From contig DLHY01000033.1 of the NCBI GenBank assembly GCA_002483445.1, forward strand, positions 20,693 through 84,692: 64,000 nt of DNA, read 5' to 3'. Under the pieces are notes generated by a model that saw only the letters and a program-made list of their open reading frames with translations, was not told the DNA's origin and did not search any database. This document shows, in pieces, positions 42,457 through 50,519 of the stretch. The DNA comes from Blastocatellia bacterium UBA7656. GTDB taxonomy: Bacteria > Acidobacteriota > Blastocatellia > UBA7656. Position 1 is the first letter of the stretch; each line of letters opens with the position of its first letter. The translations under genes were made by a program, and so were the position numbers.

Positions 42457-42485
42457 TTGACTGCCGCGCACTGTGCGTGTTAGCT
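42457..42485 (+). promoter_or_regulatory. Candidate promoter for the B12 uptake operon
   Basis: TTGACT (42457-42462), a 17-base spacer and TTAGCT (42480-42485), about 35 bases before the riboswitch core. The -10 is weak, but the -35 and spacing repeat those of the metK promoter. Confidence 0.45.
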
Positions 42486-42519
42486 TCCTCGTTCGCAAGG
42501 TTCTTTATCAACCGAGACC

Positions 42520-42790
42520 ATCTCAGGGTGCCTCTTAGGAGGAGAATAGGGAAGCGGGTGAGATTCCCGCGCGGTCCCGCCACTGTGATGCGCAACGAAA
42601 CCGGCAAAGAGCCACTGCCCCGCGGGGGCGGGAAGGCGTCGGCAGTAGTTCATTTGTAATTTCAAATTTGAGATTTCAGATGGCGTCAGGAGCCTCAAAT
42701 TTCAAATTTGAGATTTCGGATGAGCGCAGAGCCAGGAGACCTGCCCTGACGAGAGCCGACCGTCCTTCGCGTGAGAGGACAGGGCGCAAG
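42520..42790 (+). promoter_or_regulatory. Cobalamin (B12) riboswitch 1, upstream of btuF
   Basis: The conserved B12-box elements appear in order: GGTGCC (42528), GGGAAGCGGGTGAGATTCCC, GTCCCGCCACTGTGATGCG, GAGCCACTGCC, GCGGGAAGGC and GCCAGGAGACCTGCC (42731-42745). It lies directly upstream of a B12 ABC transporter. Between GGGAAGGC and GCCAGGAGACC an AT-rich repeat is present in two near-identical copies (42658-42722). The element is followed by a hairpin that contains the btuF ribosome-binding site. Confidence 0.92.
42658..42722. repeat. Duplicated AAATTTGAGATTTC palindromic repeat inside riboswitch 1
   Basis: Two direct copies of TTTCAAATTTGAGATTTC, each nearly self-complementary, are separated by TGGCGTCAGGAGCC. 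That intervening text resembles the AGCGCAGAGCCAGGAG that follows the second copy, as if repeat plus flank were duplicated. The same unit occurs in riboswitch 2. Confidence 0.85.
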
Positions 42791-42803
42791 CTGCTTTATT
42801 AGA

Positions 42804-42850
42804 AAAGCTCCTGCCGACACTCAGCGAAAAAAGTCGGCAGGAGCTTTTGC
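42804..42850 (+). terminator. Expression-platform hairpin: terminator that also masks the btuF SD
   Basis: A perfect 15-bp stem, AAAGCTCCTGCCGAC (42804-42818) with GTCGGCAGGAGCTTT (42833-42847), followed by T-rich sequence. The 3' arm contains AGGAG (42839-42843), eight bases before the TTG start of btuF. The one hairpin could stop transcription, block translation, or both. Confidence 0.85.
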
Positions 42851-42851
42851 T

Positions 42852-43736
42852 TTGTCGTCGCAAATCAATTCATACAGAAGATTTTCGATCATACTTCTGG
42901 CGCTTCTCGCCTGCGGCGCGTGTCAGTCGAAAACGTCATCACCCGATAACGCGAGAGTTTACACCGATGAGCTTGGACGCACGATCAGAGTCAGGCCCGA
43001 TCCTCAGCGCATCATCTCGCTTGCGCCTTCAATAACCGAGACGCTGTTCGCACTCGGAGCGGGCGACCGGATAGCAGGCGTGACGACATTCTGCGATTAC
43101 CCTGCGGAAGCCGGTCAAAAAGAAAAAGTGGGAGATACTCTTCGACCGAGCGTCGAAAAAATCGTCTCTCTCAAACCCGACCTCGTGATCATTTCGACTT
43201 CGAGCCAGCTTGAAGGATTCCTCAAGAAATTCGAAGAGATAGGAATCCCCGTCTACATCAACAACCCGCGCAATATCGATGAAACCATATCTTCGATAGA
43301 GCGAATCGGAGAAGTCCTCGGCCTTGAAAACCGCGCGCGCGAGCTTGCCTCATCGCTTCGCGCTCGCGTGCTGGCTGTCAGGTCGCGCGTGGCTTCGAGC
43401 GATCATCCTGTGGTGCTTTTCATGCTGGGTACGGAGCCTTTGATAGTTCCGGGCCGACCGAGTTTCATCAACAACCTGATCGAAGAAGCGGGGGGCCGTT
43501 CTGTGTCCGCCGACGCGGAAGCCGATTATCCGCAGTTCAGTTATGAGACGGCTCTGGCGCGACAACCCGAAATAATTTTTCTTCAGGCGGGGCAGGAGCC
43601 TTTGCCTGACCGCCTCAAGGAAACTCCCGCGGCGCGAGCAGGGCGTGTCTATCGCCTTGATGACGCCCTTTTGCTTAGACCCGGCCCGCGCATCATAGAC
43701 GGCCTTGAACAGATAGCAGCAAAGATTCACCCATAG
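42852..43736 (+). CDS. btuF: Cobalamin ABC transporter substrate-binding lipoprotein BtuF
   Basis: About 294 residues from the TTG at 42852, chosen because AGGAG lies eight bases upstream and the product then starts with a proper lipoprotein signal (F-S-I-I-L-L-A-L-L-A-C-G-A-C). An upstream GTG at 42771 would lie inside the riboswitch region. The mature protein matches class III binding proteins: R-I-I-S-L-A-P-S-I-T-E-T-L-F-A-L-G, V-T-T-F-C-D-Y-P and P-D-L-V-I. It binds B12 in the periplasm and delivers it to BtuC. Its stop abuts the btuC start. Confidence 0.9.
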   Translation: MSSQINSYRRFSIILLALLACGACQSKTSSPDNARVYTDELGRTIRVRPDPQRIISLAPSITETLFALGAGDRIAGVTTFCDYPAEAGQKEKVGDTLRPSVEKIVSLKPDLVIISTSSQLEGFLKKFEEIGIPVYINNPRNIDETISSIERIGEVLGLENRARELASSLRARVLAVRSRVASSDHPVVLFMLGTEPLIVPGRPSFINNLIEEAGGRSVSADAEADYPQFSYETALARQPEIIFLQAGQEPLPDRLKETPAARAGRVYRLDDALLLRPGPRIIDGLEQIAAKIHP

Positions 43737-44780
43737 ATGACGGCAAGAACAGACAAAATAAAAACGCTGCGCGAGCGCGTGACAAGCAAAAGAGTCGTCA
43801 CGACTCTGATCATTATGTTCGCGCTGCTGATTCTTATTGCGATCATCAGTGTAGCGACGGGAAGCGAGCGTATAGGCTTTCAGACTATCGTGAAAATCAT
43901 CGCTGCGAAAATAACCGGGCAGCCAATCGATATTGCGCCGGAGCAGCAGGTGATAATCACCGACATAAGATTGCCGCGAGTATTGATGGCGATAGTCGTC
44001 GGCGCGGCTCTCTCGGTTGCAGGCGCGGCTTATCAGGCGTTGCTCAGAAATCCGCTTGCTGATCCTTACGTTCTGGGAGTATCGACGGGCGCGGCAGTCG
44101 GCGCGATTGCAGCGACGATCTTTGCCGAATCGATTTCCATAGGGCGACCGCTTGCGGCTTTCCTCGGCGCGGTGCTGACGATAGCGACCGTCATTCTTCT
44201 CGGTCAGAGCCGCCGCCACGCTCCGACTGAAAGATTGATACTCGCAGGGATCATCACCAACACGTTTCTGTCTTCGGTCGTGATATTTCTCATGACGAGC
44301 GCATCGGGGCTGCGATTGCAAAGCGTCTTCTCATGGTTGATAGGCGATTTGGGCAGCAATGCTCGACTGCTCCCTGTCGTCTCCGTGTTCATCGTCTTGG
44401 GCATCGTGATCATTTACTTTAACTCGCGCAGTTTGAATCTGATGATGACCGGAGAAGAGGAAGCCCTCGCGCTCGGCGTCGAAGTGCGTCGCGTCAAGGC
44501 GATGGTTTACATCGCATCGTCGCTGATAACGGGCGCGGCTGTATCGGTGAGCGGAGTCATAGGATTCGTCGGGCTTGTCATTCCGCACGCTGTTCGGCTC
44601 TCAGCGGGAAGCGACAATCGCATGGTCGTTCCCGCGTCTGCGCTGGCGGGCGCAATATTCCTTTTGATCGCCGACACCATAGCGCGCACCGTCATAGCTC
44701 CGCGCGAATTGCATGTGGGAGTCGTGACCGCGTTCGTAGGCGCTCCCGTGTTCGTCTATCTGCTCAGAAGAGCGAGCTAG
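43737..44780 (+). CDS. btuC: Cobalamin ABC transporter permease BtuC (FecCD family)
   Basis: This 347-residue permease has about ten helices. FecCD-family signatures are L-P-R-V-L-M-A-I-V-V-G-A-A-L, G-A-A-Y-Q-A-L-L-R-N-P-L-A-D-P-Y-V-L-G, the cytoplasmic coupling loop region with A-L-A-L-G-V, and G-F-V-G-L-V-I-P-H near the end. It forms the inner-membrane channel with BtuD. Its ATG follows the btuF stop with no gap. The neighbouring riboswitches support B12 rather than iron-siderophore transport. Confidence 0.9.
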   Translation: MTARTDKIKTLRERVTSKRVVTTLIIMFALLILIAIISVATGSERIGFQTIVKIIAAKITGQPIDIAPEQQVIITDIRLPRVLMAIVVGAALSVAGAAYQALLRNPLADPYVLGVSTGAAVGAIAATIFAESISIGRPLAAFLGAVLTIATVILLGQSRRHAPTERLILAGIITNTFLSSVVIFLMTSASGLRLQSVFSWLIGDLGSNARLLPVVSVFIVLGIVIIYFNSRSLNLMMTGEEEALALGVEVRRVKAMVYIASSLITGAAVSVSGVIGFVGLVIPHAVRLSAGSDNRMVVPASALAGAIFLLIADTIARTVIAPRELHVGVVTAFVGAPVFVYLLRRAS

Positions 44781-44854
44781 GTGACAGGGAACGGGGGACA
44801 GGCGGAAAAGAGAATCGCCAGTTGTCACCTGTCACCTGTCACCTGTCACCTGAA
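44781..44854. repeat. Tandem CTGTCAC repeats with inverted partner
   Basis: GGTGACAGG on the left and four TGTCACC units on the right (TTGTCACCTGTCACCTGTCA). It lies between btuC and btuD and may form a hairpin in the operon mRNA. Confidence 0.85.
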
Positions 44855-44856
44855 CG

Positions 44857-45657
44857 ATGCTTGAAGTAAGAGACATACATTTCAGCTACAGTGAGCCGCT
44901 TCTCAAGGGCGTCTCGTTCGATGTTCATCAGGGCGAGTTGCTGGCCATCGTGGGGCCGAACGGCGCGGGAAAAAGCACGTTGTTGAAAATCATACTTGGA
45001 ATGCTGCGTCCCGCGAGCGGCAACGTGACGCTCGAAGGCGAGAGCATTGCAAAGATGTCGCGACGAAAGCTCGCCCGATTCATCGGCTATGTGCCGCAGG
45101 CCACAGATGTTCGCTTTCCTCTGACCGCGATGGAGTATGTGCTGCAAGGGCGATTCGCTCAGGGAAGGATACTCGGATTCGAAAGCGATGGTGATGTCGA
45201 AGAAGTTCGCCGCGCTATGGAATTGACCGACTCGACGGATTTCGCTTGTCGACTGGTGAGTGAGCTATCGGGCGGCGAGCGTCAGAGGGTGATGCTTGCC
45301 CGCGCGCTTGCTTCGCGCCCGCGATTGCTGGCATTGGATGAGCCTGTGGCCAATCTCGATATCGCTCATCAGTTGAAAATGTTTGATCTTGCGCGGCGGC
45401 TCACCTCGACCGGCGAGATGGGCGCAATAGTCGTGACTCATGAATTGAATCTGGCGGCGGAGTTCGCCACTCGCGTCTTGATGCTCAAAGCGGGCGAGGT
45501 GCGGGCAATAGGCAGGCCCTCTGAAGTTATGGATGAGAAAACCATCAACGATGTGTTCGATGCGGATGTGCTGATAGATAAAAATCCTGTGACCGGAGCG
45601 CCGCGAATAACGCTGCTTGCGACGGCGCAGGAAGACTGTTCACTGAGCCGAAGCTGA
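44857..45657 (+). CDS. btuD: Cobalamin ABC transporter ATP-binding protein BtuD
   Basis: This 266-residue ATPase has Walker A G-P-N-G-A-G-K-S-T, Q-loop region Y-V-P-Q-A-T-D, signature L-S-G-G-E-R-Q-R, Walker B L-L-A-L-D-E-P and H-loop V-V-T-H-E-L. It powers B12 import through BtuC. It is encoded in the btuF-btuC operon. The only interruption is the 76-bp repeat before it. The second riboswitch begins at its stop codon. Confidence 0.92.
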   Translation: MLEVRDIHFSYSEPLLKGVSFDVHQGELLAIVGPNGAGKSTLLKIILGMLRPASGNVTLEGESIAKMSRRKLARFIGYVPQATDVRFPLTAMEYVLQGRFAQGRILGFESDGDVEEVRRAMELTDSTDFACRLVSELSGGERQRVMLARALASRPRLLALDEPVANLDIAHQLKMFDLARRLTSTGEMGAIVVTHELNLAAEFATRVLMLKAGEVRAIGRPSEVMDEKTINDVFDADVLIDKNPVTGAPRITLLATAQEDCSLSRS

Positions 45658-45895
45658 TGCTCGGTTCGATTGATGACCCGGATCGCTTCAGCGGGGAAGG
45701 CGGTGAAAGTCCGCCACTGTCCCGCAACTGTGATGCGCAACGAAACCGACACTCGTGCCACTGCCCGCGAGGGCGGGAAGGCGTCGGCGGTAGGTCCTCT
45801 GAAATTTCAAATCTCAAATTTCAGATTCCAAATTTGAGATTTGGGATTTGAGATTTCAGAGAAGGCGCTGAGTCAGGAGACCCGTGAGGCGATCA
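45658..45895 (+). promoter_or_regulatory. Cobalamin (B12) riboswitch 2, upstream of btuB
   Basis: Conserved elements in order: GCGGGGAAGGCGGTGAAAGTCC, GCCACTGTCCCGCAACTGTG, GTGCCACTGCCC, GGGCGGGAAGGC and GTCAGGAGACCCG (45871-45883). It starts right after btuD, so btuB can be controlled separately from the transporter. Downstream, ACCTCTTTCGAGG and GAAAGGAG could pair to hide the btuB ribosome-binding site, suggesting translational control. The variable arm holds a long AT-rich hairpin (45797-45861). Confidence 0.92.
45797..45861. repeat. AT-rich fold-back repeat inside riboswitch 2
   Basis: CTCTGAAATTTCAAATCTC... pairs with ...GATTTGAGATTTCAGAG over about 30 bases with a loop of about three. 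Most mismatches are T opposite G, which still pair in RNA. The unit matches the repeat in riboswitch 1 and occupies the same place between GGGAAGGC and the CAGGAGACC box. Confidence 0.85.
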
Positions 45896-45928
45896 AAGAA
45901 ACCTCTTTCGAGGAAAGGAGCCGGTTTC

Positions 45929-48340
45929 ATGTTCGAATACCTTTTCGCTGCTTTCGCTTTTCTCTTTCAACCTGTCAATAAAATTTCCCTCTTTCAATTC
46001 ATCCGTAAATCAACGACTCGTTCGTTGATCGCGCTGTTGATCGTTTCGCTGATTGGTTTCAACTCATTCGCGCGGGCCGTTGATCGCGGGAGCGTTGAAG
46101 GAACGGTCGCCGATCCGCAGGGCGCAAAAATTACCTTTGCGCGTGTCACTCTGCGCAATCTCGCGGGCGTGATCGTCTATGAAGCCCGAACCGATGATGA
46201 AGGGAAATTCTCTTTCTCTTATGTCGCGGAAGGCCGTTACCTCCTCGCGGTCGAATCGCCGGGGTTTGCTCAAAAAGAGAGAAAGACTGTTGAAGTCAAC
46301 TCCGGGCGCGCGGAAATATTTTCCATCGAGATGGAGATAGCCGCCGTCTCGGATTACATCGTCGTCACTCCGACCCGCACCGATATTTCGAGCGCGTCGC
46401 TCGCAGAGAGCGTGTCGGTCATCGAAGGCCGCGACTTCGACCGCGCGAGTCTCTCTCTGGTTTCAGAGCCGCTCCGTCAGGTGCCGGGACTTATGGTTGT
46501 TCAAACAGCCGGACGCGGGGGAATCACTTCCGTCTTCACACGCGGAGGAGAATCCGACTACAACAAAATGCTCATCGATGGAGTGCCGGTCAACTCAGCC
46601 GGAGGACTTTTCGATTTCGCTTTTCTCACATCTGACAACATCGAGCGAGTGGAAGTAGTGCGCGGCCCTCGAAGCGCGCTCTTCGGATCGGACGCGATGA
46701 CGAGCGTCATTCAACTCATCACCCGTCGCGGCTCGACTTCCGTGCCTGAACTGGAGCTTTCGGGCGAGGGCGGAAGTTTCAACTACCATCGCGAGAGTGC
46801 GCGCGTGTCAGGGCTTCGCAACTGGTTCGATTATTCCGCGAGCTTAGGGTTTCAATCGACCGACAACCGTTTCGAAAACAACGACTACATCAATCGCTCG
46901 GCGTCGGCCAACCTCGGGTTCCGCTTCAGCCCCGTCGCAGACCTGCGCGTCACATCGCGTTTCAACAGCAACAATCTCGGCGTGTCTGGCCCTGCTGCGG
47001 CTCTCTTCGTTGATCCCGATCAGAGGCAGAATCATAAAGACATCGCGCTTGCCGCGGCGTTCAACCTCAAGATCACCTCGCGCTGGCATCAATCGGCGAG
47101 AGGCATTTACTCGGAATTCGATACGCTCAGTCTTGATCCGGTCGCGCAGGATTTGACCAGGCCCAATCGCCCGCCGCTGCCTCCTTTTTCGTTCGGGACG
47201 GATTTCGCATTCAGCTTTCGAGAGCATCAGAAGCGCGCGGGCGTTCACTATCAATCGATATTCGCTTTCAACTCGAACAACACGCTGACAGCCGGTATCG
47301 ATTTCGAACACGAAAGCGCGGTCTTCACGGATTCCAGTCGCGTATCCCCTAAGAGAAACAATTTTGGAATTTACGTTCAGGATCAGGCGGCTTGGCGCGA
47401 GCGGATTTTTCTCACCGCAGGAGTCCGACTTGAGCGCAACACCGCCCGCGTGCCTGATGATCTGCGCGCGGCTCTGTTGTCTTTAGGGTCGCCTGCGCCG
47501 ACGAAGGATGTCGGATTCGGGACCACTGCCAATCCCAATGTCGCGTTGAGCATGTTCGCGCGGCCTCATCGCGAAAGCGCGGCTGTTGGAGCGACGAGAA
47601 TCAGGGCGAGTTTCGGCACTGCTATCAAAGAGCCGGGACTGACGGAAGCGTTCAGCCCGAACATTTTCTTTCTGGGCAATCCCGATATCGATCCTGAGCG
47701 CGCGATCAGTTTCGATATCGGAGCATCGCAGGAATTTTTCGGTCGTCGGGGCAGCGTCGAGGTCAACTATTTCGACAATCGCTTCCGCGACCTGATCATA
47801 TTCACTTTCGACCCCGTGACCTTCGGCCCGGTCAGACTGACTGACGGAAGATTGACGAACTTTATCAACCTTGAGCGGGCGACGGCTCGCGGCATCGAAG
47901 CGATAGGCGCAGCGCGTCCGACTCTCAAATTGAGCATAAGGGCGAGCTACACGTTTTTGCGCTCGCGGCTTGATCGCGCCAGTTCGACCAGTCAGGAAGT
48001 GGGTCTTCCGCTCCTGCGCCGTCCGCGACACGCGGGAGCATTGGAAGTGAGTTGGGTAGATGAACGATTCGATGTCACTTTTGACGGAACCTTCGTGGGC
48101 CGTCGTCGGGATATCGATTCCGTGTTCGGCTCGCGCGTCGATTTCGAGGGGCGCCCTATCTTCAACGAAGGCTATGCGAGAATGAACGCATCGGGGTCAT
48201 ACCGAGTGAATCGATATATGACGGCATTTGCGCGAGTGGAGAATCTGCTCAATGATGATTATCAGGAGGTGCTGGGATTTCCGGCTTATCGATTGAACTT
48301 CAGGGCAGGACTCAGACTGAGGATCGGCGGCGGCAAATGA
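45929..48340 (+). CDS. btuB: TonB-dependent cobalamin receptor BtuB-like, with carboxypeptidase-regulatory domain
   Basis: About 803 residues from the ATG at 45929, which has GAAAGGAG upstream; the open frame begins at 45884 within the riboswitch. A long N-terminal hydrophobic leader ends near A-R-A-V-D. A CarboxypepD_reg-like domain follows (V-E-G-T-V-A-D-P-Q-G-A), then a TonB-box-like I-V-V-T-P-T-R-T, a plug with Y-N-K-M-L-I-D-G-V-P-V-N and V-E-V-V-R-G-P-R-S-A-L-F-G-S-D-A, and a barrel ending L-R-L-R-I-G-G-G-K. The riboswitch and upstream BtuFCD identify it as the outer-membrane B12 receptor. The extra N-terminal domain is absent from enterobacterial BtuB. Confidence 0.9.
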   Translation: MFEYLFAAFAFLFQPVNKISLFQFIRKSTTRSLIALLIVSLIGFNSFARAVDRGSVEGTVADPQGAKITFARVTLRNLAGVIVYEARTDDEGKFSFSYVAEGRYLLAVESPGFAQKERKTVEVNSGRAEIFSIEMEIAAVSDYIVVTPTRTDISSASLAESVSVIEGRDFDRASLSLVSEPLRQVPGLMVVQTAGRGGITSVFTRGGESDYNKMLIDGVPVNSAGGLFDFAFLTSDNIERVEVVRGPRSALFGSDAMTSVIQLITRRGSTSVPELELSGEGGSFNYHRESARVSGLRNWFDYSASLGFQSTDNRFENNDYINRSASANLGFRFSPVADLRVTSRFNSNNLGVSGPAAALFVDPDQRQNHKDIALAAAFNLKITSRWHQSARGIYSEFDTLSLDPVAQDLTRPNRPPLPPFSFGTDFAFSFREHQKRAGVHYQSIFAFNSNNTLTAGIDFEHESAVFTDSSRVSPKRNNFGIYVQDQAAWRERIFLTAGVRLERNTARVPDDLRAALLSLGSPAPTKDVGFGTTANPNVALSMFARPHRESAAVGATRIRASFGTAIKEPGLTEAFSPNIFFLGNPDIDPERAISFDIGASQEFFGRRGSVEVNYFDNRFRDLIIFTFDPVTFGPVRLTDGRLTNFINLERATARGIEAIGAARPTLKLSIRASYTFLRSRLDRASSTSQEVGLPLLRRPRHAGALEVSWVDERFDVTFDGTFVGRRRDIDSVFGSRVDFEGRPIFNEGYARMNASGSYRVNRYMTAFARVENLLNDDYQEVLGFPAYRLNFRAGLRLRIGGGK

Positions 48341-48383
48341 ACAGTGAAGAGTGATGCGACTGCTCGCATCACTCTTCACTGTT
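48340..48383. terminator. Perfect 20-bp hairpin shared by convergent genes
   Basis: AACAGTGAAGAGTGATGCGA and its exact complement are separated by CTGC. It includes the last base of the btuB stop codon and runs over the stop codon of the minus-strand peptidoglycan-binding gene. It probably works as a bidirectional transcription barrier. Confidence 0.8.
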
Positions 48384-48897
48384 GCTTATCGCTTTCCTGC
48401 TTATCGTCTTTTTGCTTGTCGCTCTCTATGGCTTTTTTGACGGGGACGGCGTATCCGTCATTGCTGGTTTTGGCCACGCCGAGTTTTTTGAGCATAGAGG
48501 CCGACGGCATCCCAGTCTGAGACAGCGAGTTTCTGGCTTGAAATTCCTTGACGGCCTCGATAGTCGCCTCGTCGTATTCGCCGTTTGCAGGCCCGTCGAA
48601 ATACCCGAGCTTGATGAGGGCAGTTTGAATTTCAGTGACTCGCTCACCGGGGATTCCGCTCATCACTTGTGGAGAAGCTTTGGAGATAATGGGATTCGAG
48701 CGACCGCGTTTGCGACCCCGACGCGAGCGGGCGACTCGCGCTTTGCCGCGTTTTGATTTCGCGCGAGACACCTTTTTTGCTTTCGAGCGCGAGGATTTCT
48801 GCGCCGCGCGTGACCGCTTCTTTGCATAAGTGGAATCGATTGCGCCCCATCCCATCAGGGCTGCAATGGCAAGCAGGCAGATCAGTTTTCTTTTCAT
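48376..48897 (-). CDS. Secreted peptidoglycan-binding domain protein with basic linker
   Basis: This 173-residue protein has a signal peptide (L-I-C-L-L-A-I-A-A-L-M). A very basic Lys/Arg/Ser-rich linker follows (about 25-70), then a PG_binding_1-like three-helix domain (about 80-142: V-T-E-I-Q-T-A-L-I-K-L-G-Y-F-D-G and D-E-A-T-I-E-A-V-K-E-F-Q). The tail is repetitive (D-K-Q-K-D-D-K-Q-E-S-D-K-Q-Q). It should bind peptidoglycan in the periplasm. The repetitive tail is encoded close to the shared hairpin, so its length may vary among strains. Confidence 0.85.
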   Translation of the reverse strand: MKRKLICLLAIAALMGWGAIDSTYAKKRSRAAQKSSRSKAKKVSRAKSKRGKARVARSRRGRKRGRSNPIISKASPQVMSGIPGERVTEIQTALIKLGYFDGPANGEYDEATIEAVKEFQARNSLSQTGMPSASMLKKLGVAKTSNDGYAVPVKKAIESDKQKDDKQESDKQQ

Positions 48898-49203
48898 AAG
48901 CTATACCGAATTATCTTTTGACGAGGAGGCAGTGCGGGTTGAAAACCCGGATGAGCATTATAGCATCCGTGCCGAGTTCTTCAATCGCGATTTTATTCTT
49001 TTTTCCTTGCGATGCCCTTCAGTTATGAGGCCATTAAATTTTCAGCCGAAAGGAAGAAACCACCGATGAACACAGATAAACACGGATAAAGCGGGAAAGA
49101 AAAACCCATAGGAATCTTCGGTTTTTCTCTATCTGTGTCCATCGGTGTCCATCAGTGGTTTTTCTTCTTGACTTCGCTTTCGAAGAACTAAAATGCCCTA
49201 TCT
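48898..49203. repeat. Intergenic region with fold-back repeat of GATGAACACAGATAAACAC type
   Basis: The 306-bp gap between two minus-strand genes contains a long inverted repeat at about 49053-49161. Its left arm is ACCACCGATGAACACAGATA-like and its right arm TATCTGTGTCCATCGGTG-like, closing with AGTGGTTTTTC. The middle holds GAAAAAC/GTTTTTC. No gene is visible. Confidence 0.75.
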
Positions 49204-49743
49204 TCAGTAGCCTTTTCTCGCCCGCGCTTCTTCGACGAATTGAATGAATCTATCGCTCGAAGGGATGAAGCCTTTTTCCTGTGTGATTCGAGCGCCGTCG
49301 CTGTCGAGTATGATGGTCGTCGGGTAGGCTCTCACGCCCATTTTGTGCGCGAACGCTTCCCCTTGCCCGCCGTCTTCCGCATCGATCTTTAGAAAGACTT
49401 CGCGTCGACTGAGTCCCACTATCTTGGGATCGGAGTAGATGACCTGATCCATCTTTTTGCACCAGCCGCACCAGTCGGTGTAGACATCGACCACGATGAC
49501 TTTGTTTCCCGACTTCGCCGTTTCAATGGCGCGGTCGACATCATACTCCCAATTGATTGACCCGCTCGCAGGCTCTACAGAAGTAGAAACCGGTGTGGTC
49601 GGATCGATTTTCTTCATAGGCTCGACTATATCCCTGTTGAAGCTTTCTTTGGACTGGCCGGAAATATTTCTGATCTGAGCGAAGAAGATCGCGCCCAGCA
49701 CGGCCAGAGCTACGACGATTATCGCAATCGCGGCATAACGCAT
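49204..49743 (-). CDS. Membrane-anchored thioredoxin-fold protein (DsbD C-terminal-like)
   Basis: This 179-residue protein has an N-terminal membrane anchor (A-A-I-A-I-I-V-V-A-L-A-V-L-G). After a linker, a thioredoxin domain (about 68-175) has V-D-V-Y-T-D-W-C-G-W-C-K-K and the cis-proline loop V-R-A-Y-P-T-T. The C-G-W-C motif with D-W before it is like DsbD-gamma/thioredoxin_7 proteins. It works in periplasmic thiol-disulfide exchange. AGGAAGGA precedes the ATG. Confidence 0.88.
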   Translation of the reverse strand: MRYAAIAIIVVALAVLGAIFFAQIRNISGQSKESFNRDIVEPMKKIDPTTPVSTSVEPASGSINWEYDVDRAIETAKSGNKVIVVDVYTDWCGWCKKMDQVIYSDPKIVGLSRREVFLKIDAEDGGQGEAFAHKMGVRAYPTTIILDSDGARITQEKGFIPSSDRFIQFVEEARARKGY

Positions 49744-49962
49744 AATTTTTTCCTTCCTGGGGAGCAGACCCCGTATGCAGACATTATCGACGGCGGCAGG
49801 AGACGGAGCAATAGTTTTATTCCTGACGCGCGCCTGATCATTGCAGAAAGTTGCAGCGCAGGATGAGTACCTGTATTACCCATTCTGGTAGAGGCAACGC
49901 AGCGGATTTCCACATGCGCTGCTTCTGTCTGGCCTCGTACTGTTGACGCTTTTTTTCGGCGG
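49744..49962. other. Intergenic region
   Basis: This is the divergent space between the minus-strand thioredoxin gene and plus-strand small ORFs. No repeat family or gene was identified, and minus-strand frames here lack ribosome-binding sites. Confidence 0.4.
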
Positions 49963-50103
49963 GTGATAAGGTTGAACCTTGTTGAAACAGATGTGGCAAT
50001 CAGTAAGAGGAAAAAAGCCGTGATTGCCCCGCGCGAATTTGCAGATCGCGTCGGAAAGCTTTACGCCGCCATACTGAAAAGCAAGCCGAGACGAAAGGAT
50101 TAA
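49963..50103 (+). CDS. Possible 46-residue basic protein
   Basis: GTG at 49963 (or TTG at 49972) opens a short frame ending TAA at 50101-50103. The product is basic, with A-I-S-K-R-K-K-A-V-I-A-P-R and R-V-G-K-L-Y-A-A-I-L-K-S-K-P-R-R-K-D. It lies eight bases before the coiled-coil gene, suggesting a shared transcript. No family is recognised. It could equally be the remnant of a longer gene. Confidence 0.35.
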   Translation: MIRLNLVETDVAISKRKKAVIAPREFADRVGKLYAAILKSKPRRKD

Positions 50104-50111
50104 TAAAGCAG

Positions 50112-50468
50112 ATGACACCCGAACAGATGGAGCGAGCTATGGAGTTCCTACTCAACAGTCAGGCGCAAAACGCCGCAGATATAGGTAAACTCACGGCGGA
50201 TGTTCAGGGACTCAAGGAGGTACAAGCGCAGACGAGCCGTGATGTGATGACTTTGGCCTCGGCTGTCTCTGAGCTTACTAACACGGTGGCGAGAGTTGAG
50301 GCACAGGCTGAATCTGATCGCGTAGAAATGCGGGAGGCTATAGAAAACCTCATCCTTGCCAATGAAGTAACGCGGAAACTCTCTGAAGATGTTGCGCGGC
50401 TCGCTGTGGCGACAAATCAGCGAGTGACCGATATCGACCGGCGCGTCACTGATCTTGAACCGGAGTGA
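50112..50468 (+). CDS. Small coiled-coil protein
   Basis: This 118-residue protein consists almost wholly of heptad-like helices (V-Q-G-L-K-E-V-Q-A-Q-T, A-S-A-V-S-E-L-T-N-T-V-A-R-V-E, V-A-T-N-Q-R-V-T-D-I-D-R-R-V). It has no signal peptide or membrane segment and should form dimers or higher oligomers. Similar small coiled-coil proteins of unknown role are common in soil bacteria. AAAGGA lies upstream of the ATG. Function unknown. Confidence 0.6.
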   Translation: MTPEQMERAMEFLLNSQAQNAADIGKLTADVQGLKEVQAQTSRDVMTLASAVSELTNTVARVEAQAESDRVEMREAIENLILANEVTRKLSEDVARLAVATNQRVTDIDRRVTDLEPE

Positions 50469-50519
50469 ATGAATCAAAGCGTGAAACCCATGTATTGTTG
50501 AAGCCATAAGGAGGCAAAA

